From assembly GCA_020026035.1 (NCBI GenBank), contig JAHHRC010000044.1, positions 1 to 11,595 of the forward strand: a stretch of DNA of 11,595 nt. The letters are read 5' to 3'. The notes below the pieces were generated by a model. It saw only the letters and a list, made by a program, of their open reading frames with translations. It was not told the origin of the DNA and did not search any database. Position 1 is the stretch's first letter; every line of letters begins with the position of its first letter. A program made the translations under genes and the position numbers. Origin of the DNA: Erysipelotrichaceae bacterium (GTDB lineage: Bacteria; Bacillota_I; Bacilli_A; Erysipelotrichales; Erysipelotrichaceae). Below, piece by piece: positions 6,479 to 11,595 of the stretch.

Positions 6479-7117
6479 ATGAAGCTAACAGACAAAGGCA
6501 TCTACTTCACAAATACCATACAAAACCCACGAGGAAACATCGGTTCCTTCGTCTTAGATTCATTAACCGGTGATACAACCACACAAGCTGTACCACGTCC
6601 AGAATCTATTACAAACGTTACCATATCTTAGAATCCTTCCCTTATGCAGAAGCAGTTCCTGGAATGGATGAAAGCTTAATTACAACAAAAGAAATCAAAA
6701 AAGAGTCCACCAAACTTGTACAAGCAGACTTAGTTGCAGTAGATAAACTTGCCTCCTTCGATGCGTCTATCGATAGTGACAAGAAACGAAAACTCAACTG
6801 GAATCAAGATCCAGAATAACTAACCGTAGCTCCAAATACCATAGCGATACAAAGGTGATGGAATACTACGGAAACCGCATGTTTGATTACACATAGATTT
6901 TAAGCCCAATGCGATTCAAAACCAAAGTCATTCAAAACGGAGAAGTAAAAGCCAAAATCGTTACTGAAAACAATGACCACGAACAGCTGATTGACGTAAC
7001 ATTAGGTACGCCAATCCAAGTCTTTGGGTACTACAGCTTTGTATCAGGCATGACCAATCCAATGAAATCCCACTCAACTTAACCATACTAGAAGACACCG
7101 TTGTGACAGTAGAATAA
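6479..7117 (+). pseudogene. decayed gene remnant, product not recognised
   Basis: This is the only plus-strand coding signal. Four protein-like stretches follow one another in different frames. From 6479, MKLTDKGIYFTN runs 50 residues to a TAG at 6629. From about 6601 in another frame, a stretch with LESFPYAEAVPGMDE runs to a TAA at 6817. From about 6840 in the third frame, HSDTKVMEYYGNRMFDYT reaches a TAG at 6894 and continues in frame with MRFKTKVIQNGEVKAK to 7080. A last frame change near 7052 gives NEIPLNLTILEDTVVTVE and a TAA at 7115. The 6479 ATG has no ribosome site, so the true 5' end is probably lost. At least three frame changes and two in-frame stops argue for genuine decay rather than a single read error. 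The last part looks beta-rich. I do not recognise the family. It converges with the surface-protein gene. Confidence 0.6.
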
Positions 7118-7156
7118 AAAACCAAACGCCCATCTAGAAACATTCTAAAATACATA

Positions 7157-7186
7157 AAACGGCATAGAATCGCTTCTATACCGTTT
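7157..7186 (-). terminator. terminator of the surface-protein gene
   Basis: AAACGG-C-ATAGAA (7157-7169) pairs with TTCTAT-A-CCGTTT (7174-7186) around a TCGC loop, with one internal mismatch in a 13-base stem. On the minus strand it is followed by TATGTATTTT. It begins seven bases after the TAG stop at 7193-7195. It lies between two convergent coding signals, so it could serve both directions. Confidence 0.75.
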
Positions 7187-7192
7187 CAATAT

Positions 7193-10100
7193 CTATTTCA
7201 CTAATAACCGTTTCACACTTACTGCAACACCCATCAAACCACTCATCACAAGCATTACATACATCATTATATGACTTTCATCACTTGTACGAGGGATTGG
7301 CTTCACAACTGGTTGTGCAACTGTTTGACTACTAGAAACTTCCACTTTCGCAGTAGAAGTTACCTTCGTAGGCTTAACAGGATTTGTAGGTTCTTTTGGA
7401 TCACCCGGTTCTATAGTTTCTGGTTTAGGTTTCGTTTCAGGAGATTTTTCATCAGCAACATATTCCCATATTGCCGTTAGAGTTTTCGGTTCGCCTTCTT
7501 CTACCTTTGTCGTCTTCTGCTTCCATCCAGTAAATTTCCATGTACCACCCAATACTTTTATTTGTATGTCTGTCAAATCAGTCGCATTTACAGGCGTACC
7601 AACTGGGAAGCCAGTAATATCGGTTGGTAGTAGGTCCATAACTTCTTTTGGAAGCTTTTGACCATCTACTTTACTAACAAAACTGAATTTTACTGTACCA
7701 GTTTTAAGTACTTCAAGAGGCATTTCAGTAAATGTCCATGTACCACTAAATGTCACATCTTCATCACCGATCACAGCAACATTCTTATCCCAACCATCGA
7801 ATGTCCATTTTCCAGTAGCTGTTAGTAATTCTTCTACAGTCGGCTTCTTTGGTTTCACAGTCTCATTCTTATTCACTGTTTCTTCCTTAGGTAGAGCCTT
7901 GTTTAGAATTTCAGGAAGAGTTTGTCCTGTTTTGTTTACAAACTGATATTTCACTTTTTGTTCTTTAACAGGTATTTCAGGTTCTGGTTTCGGCTCTGGT
8001 GTCACTTCTTTAGGAGTAAATGTCCAGCTCCCTCTTACTGTTACATCATAATCTTCAACTGTTATTGGACCTGATTTATCCCATGACTTGAATGTCCATG
8101 TTCCATCATTAGTCTCTACTGTTTGATTAGAGAAATCTTTTAATTCAACAGTCTTTCCTTTTTCTTTTGTAACTGCTGCAGGTGTTTTGTCTTTTACTTC
8201 TTGCGGCAATTCAACACCTTTTGTTCCACTTACAAATTCAAAGTTAACTGTATGTTTTTCTACAAGTACTTCTGGAGTTACTTCTTTAGGAGTGAATTTC
8301 CACACGCCCTCATAGTTAGCATCTTCAGTTCCTATAGTTACTTCAGTTAATTCTTTATTTGCTTCTTCTTGGCTGTCTTTTAACTTCCAGCCTAAGAATT
8401 CCCAAGTTCCATCTTCATTTTTGATTTCAGAAGTATTTTTAGGTGTTGTAACCTTTGCGTCCTTGAAACCTTCTTCAGATTCTTTATCAGCTTTCAAATC
8501 ATCTGGTAAAGGTGTCTTATCCGCAGATACGAACTTGAAGTTCACTTGGTGTGTATTTGGTGTAAAGTCCCAAACACCTACTAAATCAACATCTTCTCCA
8601 CCTACTGTAATTTCCATATTTGGATTTGGATCTTCATCGCTATTCTTTTTCTTCCATCCTTTGAATGACCAACTACCATCATTTTCTGTATCTGGTACTG
8701 TAGAATCTGTTCCCTTAAGAGTTGGATTTGGAACTTTAACTTTTTCTCCCGGAGTCTTTCCATCGGTTGGAATTGGTTTTGGATTTTCAACAAATTTATT
8801 AATCAAATCTGTTGGAACTGGTCTATCAGGGTCATTCCCTTCCCAATCACCAAAATCAATATTTTTATTTAGTTCTAATTCCCATACACCAACAAATTCT
8901 TTATTCGTTTTCCCTAAATTGAATGTCTTTTCAAGCAATATTGGATCATTATCAATTGTCGGATCATGCCAACCCTTAAATACTAACTTTCCACCTACAA
9001 CATTTACAGATTGATTAGTAGGTTTTGGATAAGTCTCAGTAGCATCCTTAGTTAGAACTTTATTAAACGTGTTAAGTTCCTTCATGAGATTTTCAGGTAG
9101 TGTTGCTGTTGCTTGTACATCATAAGTATATGTTAGCTTATATGTATTTGGTTCGAATTCATATGTTCCTACTAATGCAACATTGGCTGTGTCAACTTCA
9201 ACAACGTTGATTTTATTACCTTCAACCACTTTTTCAGTCACCGTGTTTTCTGGTGTTAAGCCTTTAAATACCCAATTACCATCATTTTCAGGATCCGGGA
9301 TTTCTTGCTTAATTTCAGGTACTTCCACATCCTTACCTTTCTCAACTTCTCCGATTTTAGTCTCACGAGCCGGATCAAGTAGGTCTGTTAATTCTTGTGG
9401 TTTATTCTCTTTATCTTCACCAGTGACCTTATAAGTAAGAGTTACTTTATAAGTATTCGGAGTGAAGTTCCATGTTCCTACAATGTTAATATCTGCCTTA
9501 TCGACTGTACCTGGATTTGTTGCATCAAAGTTTTGATCACCTGTTTTGAAGCTTTCAAATATCCACTTACCATCATTTTTTGTATCTGGGATTTCTTGGT
9601 TGATAGTTGGCAAGCTTTCAGGTAATACAACTGCATCACCCTTTGCTTTATCCTTACTAGCATTACTATTATTGAATTCAGTTGCTTTTGTAATGAATTC
9701 CTCTAATTGAGCAGGTTTTTCTTTATCTTTACCTTCATCGTTGAATGCGTACTCTACAGTAATTGAATACTTCGTCGCAGAAGCATCATCATCCTTTGAC
9801 CAAACACCTTCTACTTTAATCTTTGTTTTATCTTCTTCGTCGTCAACATAACTTGGAAATTCATTTGTGTTAAAGGTCATGGTTTTCTCTACATTTGCGT
9901 CCAAATCTTTAAATGTTACCCAATCCTTACCATCCCATTTTTTAACTCTCCAACCTTGAAACTTATAGCCTTCTGGCCCGTTTACAGGATTATTGAGAGT
10001 TTCAGGATTATGGAGTGTATAGTTCAAATGGAACTTTGATTTTTCACCTTCATTATTCCCAGCGTTATAATCCCAAATGACATCATTATCAGCAGGAACC

Positions 10101-10765
10101 GTTAAAGTAACAATCGGATTTAATGGTGTTATACTATTTTTGACAATAAAATCATCTTTATCCAATTCTGCCATCACAATTTGAGGCTTACCATCACCCT
10201 TTGGATATCCAATTGCCGCTAGATCATTAGCTTCATCATCCTTAGAAATATAATACACATCACCAAATTTTTTATGATACATTTCCTTTAAATAAATATT
10301 AGTTGGTTTAGAATCTCCGCTTGCTTTTTTGATCAATTGTTCATATTCGTATTCGATACCATCTTCATCTACATCTGGAAATTTTTTATATTCCAATTCA
10401 CCATAAGGTAACAAGGGTTTTGCTTCGGCCCATGAAAGACTACTTTCCGATATATGTGCTTTCTTTTCATTACTTTCAAGTTTAAGAGCATAATTATCAC
10501 GAAAAACCTGGTCAAACGAAACATCGTACCAAACTTCATCTCCTACTATATGCATATGGTCGCGATCTTCGTTGATCCCATAAAAAGAGTAAAATTTAGT
10601 ATCATCAATCTGTTTCCCATCATCATCTACATATGAGTACTCAATCTCTAACCGTGGTTGAAGCTTCGCGAGCGGGTCTGCGGCTGCAAATACCGTCATA
10701 TCAACAAAAGGCATTAATAACGCTAAGGTTGCAGCTAAATATTTCTTCATACTTTTATATTTCAT
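7193..10765 (-). CDS. cell-wall-anchored surface protein with SHIRT-like repeats
   Basis: A 1190-residue secreted protein. The start is ATG 10765-10763: AAGGA stands five bases upstream (10771-10775), while a TTG at 10795 would precede the ribosome site and spoil the signal peptide. Residues 1-28 form a signal peptide (basic MKYKSMKKY, hydrophobic ATLALLMPF, likely cleavage near VFAA). Residues 29-217 are an acidic, aromatic-rich region with no recognised fold. Residues 218-322 contain GYKFQGW and VEGVW and may be a divergent repeat. Eight SHIRT-like repeats follow (332-1102), then a proline/lysine/glutamate stalk (1103-1155). The C-terminus is a sorting signal: IPRTS (1157-1161), a hydrophobic helix (about 1165-1184) and a basic tail (KRLLVK). 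No cysteine was seen in the protein. SHIRT arrays form rigid rods that hold an adhesive head away from the wall, so adhesion is inferred. Sortase substrate status is likely, though LPxTG is replaced by IPRTS. Expression may be phase-variable (see promoter). Confidence 0.85.
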   Translation of the reverse strand: MKYKSMKKYLAATLALLMPFVDMTVFAAADPLAKLQPRLEIEYSYVDDDGKQIDDTKFYSFYGINEDRDHMHIVGDEVWYDVSFDQVFRDNYALKLESNEKKAHISESSLSWAEAKPLLPYGELEYKKFPDVDEDGIEYEYEQLIKKASGDSKPTNIYLKEMYHKKFGDVYYISKDDEANDLAAIGYPKGDGKPQIVMAELDKDDFIVKNSITPLNPIVTLTVPADNDVIWDYNAGNNEGEKSKFHLNYTLHNPETLNNPVNGPEGYKFQGWRVKKWDGKDWVTFKDLDANVEKTMTFNTNEFPSYVDDEEDKTKIKVEGVWSKDDDASATKYSITVEYAFNDEGKDKEKPAQLEEFITKATEFNNSNASKDKAKGDAVVLPESLPTINQEIPDTKNDGKWIFESFKTGDQNFDATNPGTVDKADINIVGTWNFTPNTYKVTLTYKVTGEDKENKPQELTDLLDPARETKIGEVEKGKDVEVPEIKQEIPDPENDGNWVFKGLTPENTVTEKVVEGNKINVVEVDTANVALVGTYEFEPNTYKLTYTYDVQATATLPENLMKELNTFNKVLTKDATETYPKPTNQSVNVVGGKLVFKGWHDPTIDNDPILLEKTFNLGKTNKEFVGVWELELNKNIDFGDWEGNDPDRPVPTDLINKFVENPKPIPTDGKTPGEKVKVPNPTLKGTDSTVPDTENDGSWSFKGWKKKNSDEDPNPNMEITVGGEDVDLVGVWDFTPNTHQVNFKFVSADKTPLPDDLKADKESEEGFKDAKVTTPKNTSEIKNEDGTWEFLGWKLKDSQEEANKELTEVTIGTEDANYEGVWKFTPKEVTPEVLVEKHTVNFEFVSGTKGVELPQEVKDKTPAAVTKEKGKTVELKDFSNQTVETNDGTWTFKSWDKSGPITVEDYDVTVRGSWTFTPKEVTPEPKPEPEIPVKEQKVKYQFVNKTGQTLPEILNKALPKEETVNKNETVKPKKPTVEELLTATGKWTFDGWDKNVAVIGDEDVTFSGTWTFTEMPLEVLKTGTVKFSFVSKVDGQKLPKEVMDLLPTDITGFPVGTPVNATDLTDIQIKVLGGTWKFTGWKQKTTKVEEGEPKTLTAIWEYVADEKSPETKPKPETIEPGDPKEPTNPVKPTKVTSTAKVEVSSSQTVAQPVVKPIPRTSDESHIMMYVMLVMSGLMGVAVSVKRLLVK
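7460..9772 (-). repeat. eight tandem SHIRT-like domain repeats in the surface protein
   Basis: Using residue numbers of the 1190-residue protein, the units are 332-435, 439-538, 542-630, 634-735, 739-826, 838-918, 936-1013 and 1022-1102. A unit begins with a strand such as HQVNFKFVS, has LPxEV or LPDDL about ten residues later, NDGxWxFKGW in the middle, and ends in VGVWDFTPN or GTWTFT. Unit four lacks the clear first strand. The first four units are longer, about 90-104 residues against 78-88 in the last four. Units are diverged in sequence, unlike the near-identical repeats of streptococcal SHIRT proteins. Most are joined by very short linkers; repeats five to seven are followed by short KEVTPE or MPLEV linkers, the one after repeat six being extended (KEVTPEPKPEPE). 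Confidence 0.72.
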
Positions 10766-10823
10766 TTCAATCCTTCTTTCTTCTAAAATAGACAATTATT
10801 TATCTTAATAGTCGATACACACA

Positions 10824-10851
10824 AGCTTACTACCCCCCCCGAAATTGTCAA
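10824..10851 (-). promoter_or_regulatory. surface-protein promoter region with an eight-G tract in the spacer
   Basis: The minus strand has a perfect -35 box TTGACA (10846-10851), then ATTTC and eight consecutive Gs (10833-10840), then TAGTAAGCTT. At the present tract length, the best-spaced -10 candidate is TAAGCT (10824-10829) at 16 bases; it keeps only the T, A and final T of TATAAT. TAGTAA (10827-10832) is at 13 bases and would need four more Gs to reach 17. Changes in the G run would change spacer length. The promoter itself is predicted and no start site is proven. Confidence 0.5.
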
Positions 10852-11154
10852 CAAATACCCATCATAAAGCCAAAATAAAGAAAATACCTCCTACCATAAT
10901 AGAAGATATTGACTTGTTCTTAACACCTTCCTTGTGCAACAAGAAAGATTGGCTATATTAACATGTGTTGATGACAGAACCGTTTTATGGAAGGTACACT
11001 AGTTGAAACCATTTCTAATTTTCTGTAATTTTTAGAGTATTTTACGATATTCAATACCAGCGTGAATTTATCACATTGGTACTTGAGTAATTTAAGATTT
11101 TCGCTTAACAATCGAATAATTTAAATTCTTATAGGATACAATAATGCGGTTGAC
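10852..11154. other. gene-free stretch between the transposase and the surface-protein promoter
   Basis: No open reading frame with a credible start was seen on either strand. It contains an isolated perfect ribosome-site sequence TAGGAGGT on the minus strand (10886-10893), with no start codon at usable spacing before a stop. It also holds a small hairpin CTTGT-GCA-ACAAG (10930-10942) and a seven-base inverted repeat (ACCTTCC 10925-10931, GGAAGGT 10989-10995). It may include the end of the insertion sequence and debris of an older gene start. Confidence 0.5.
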
Positions 11155-11177
11155 AAAACGCTTAATCATAGCGTTTT
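11155..11177 (-). terminator. hairpin at the 3' end of the transposase gene
   Basis: AAAACGC (11155-11161) and GCGTTTT (11171-11177) form a perfect seven-base stem with a nine-base loop. The transposase TAA (11162-11164) is in the loop. On the minus strand the descending arm ends in TTTTG. It could be a terminator or part of the element's end structure. Confidence 0.5.
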
Positions 11178-11595
11178 TGCTTAAGTTGTGTCTCAGCTAG
11201 AACCAAATGTCTTAAAATCCGCTGCATTTTCGGCCATCTTTCGATGCTTTTATTCACTTGGAACATGTAAACAAACCAATTGAGGTAATTTTGTAAATTC
11301 TCAATGTCCATTCCAACAAAACGGAATATGTATCGCTTAACCCAAGAGCACATATTATTCACTAATGACATGTTCTTTAGGTACAGGTTATCCTTGGGAT
11401 TAGCTTTGTAACATTCATCGATGCAGCTGAGCTCTTTTATCAGCTTGTAATGAGCGTGTTCTCCGTCATGCACAATGGTTGATCCAGGCTTAATATGATC
11501 CTTAAGCGCTTCGTAGACCCTGTTAGAACTAGGTTTTCCGTGTCCGCATATCTTTGCATAGACATTCTTGTATTGATCAATAGCGACGATAATAC
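11162..11595 (-). CDS. IS1595-family transposase, C-terminal part (5' end beyond window)
   Basis: The reading frame is open from the right edge to a TAA at 11162-11164, giving 144 codons. It starts inside the catalytic domain: IIVAID carries the first catalytic Asp, GHGKPSSNRV follows, and PGSTIVHDGEHAH carries the second Asp. VNNMCSWVKRY then matches the N-N-x-H-x-x-x-K-R block of ISXO2-like (IS1595) transposases, with Cys where His is common. MDIENLQNYLNWFVYMF is the conserved tail helix, and the C-terminal end (QKRYD) looks complete. These enzymes cut and paste the element. The zinc-ribbon N-terminus, if present, is beyond the window. I could not identify the terminal inverted repeat or the target duplication, so the element's edge is not drawn. 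No frameshift is visible in this part, so the copy may be intact. Confidence 0.85.
   Translation of the reverse strand, partial: IIVAIDQYKNVYAKICGHGKPSSNRVYEALKDHIKPGSTIVHDGEHAHYKLIKELSCIDECYKANPKDNLYLKNMSLVNNMCSWVKRYIFRFVGMDIENLQNYLNWFVYMFQVNKSIERWPKMQRILRHLVLAETQLKQKRYD

Noticed and set aside
6961..7155. 64-codon minus-strand open frame
   Set aside because: It is antisense to the plus-strand remnant, which has better protein-like composition; it has no ribosome site and no recognisable motif.
8421..9014. 197-codon open frame on the plus strand
   Set aside because: It is antisense to the repeat region of the surface protein, low in complexity (Ser, Phe, Gly-rich) and mirrors the repeat codons.
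10766..10795. TTG start that would lengthen the surface protein by ten residues
   Set aside because: It lies upstream of the AAGGA site, and the acidic extension would weaken a good signal peptide beginning MKYKSMKKY.
10833..10845. Translational phase variation through the G tract
   Set aside because: The frame containing the tract does not join the surface-protein frame: an in-frame TAA stands just before the TTG at 10795. Any effect should be on transcription.
1..11595. CRISPR arrays, tRNA, rRNA or riboswitches
   Set aside because: No regularly spaced direct repeats, no cloverleaf with CCA-type end, and no conserved riboswitch core were seen in the intergenic regions. The only tandem repeats are the protein-level SHIRT-like units.

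Overview
The window looks like chromosomal DNA from a low-GC Firmicute. Four things suggest this: AT-rich intergenic DNA, AGGAGG-type ribosome sites, the Bacillus-type gene pair for RNase Y and YmdB, and an RNase J2-like gene directly upstream of ftsK/spoIIIE. The SHIRT-type surface protein and the IS1595-type transposase fit a gut or oral Erysipelotrichia-like organism, but that narrower placement is inference. Every gene except one decayed remnant lies on the minus strand, so transcription runs from high to low coordinates.

Housekeeping block (1-5588). rny (RNase Y) has its own promoter and overlaps ymdB by one base; a strong terminator contains the ymdB stop codon. A small 2[4Fe-4S] ferredoxin gene follows as a single unit with promoter, possible operator and terminator. 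Next come an RNase J paralogue and, 14 bp downstream, the start of ftsK, which runs off the left edge. The RNase J copy has lost four of the seven metal-ligand positions of the active site, so it looks like a non-catalytic, J2-like partner subunit. RNase Y, YmdB and RNase J all relate to RNA turnover or its control, so the block is largely an RNA-decay neighbourhood.

Accessory block (5644-11595). A solitary AbiEi-type (DUF6088) antitoxin-like regulator has a perfect 10-bp inverted repeat around its -10 box, which suggests autorepression, and no AbiEii toxin gene is beside it. Next is a plus-strand gene remnant (6479-7117) with several stops and frame changes. After it comes a 1190-residue secreted, wall-anchored protein: signal peptide, unknown N-terminal region, eight divergent SHIRT-like repeats, proline-rich stalk and a non-canonical sorting signal (IPRTS). 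Upstream of it, a consensus -35 box (TTGACA) is followed by a run of eight Gs inside the expected promoter spacer, a layout that could make expression of this surface protein phase-variable. The right edge holds the 3' part of an IS1595-family transposase gene.

The strongest leads are the G-tract promoter of the surface protein, the orphan AbiEi regulator with its operator, and the degenerate RNase J.
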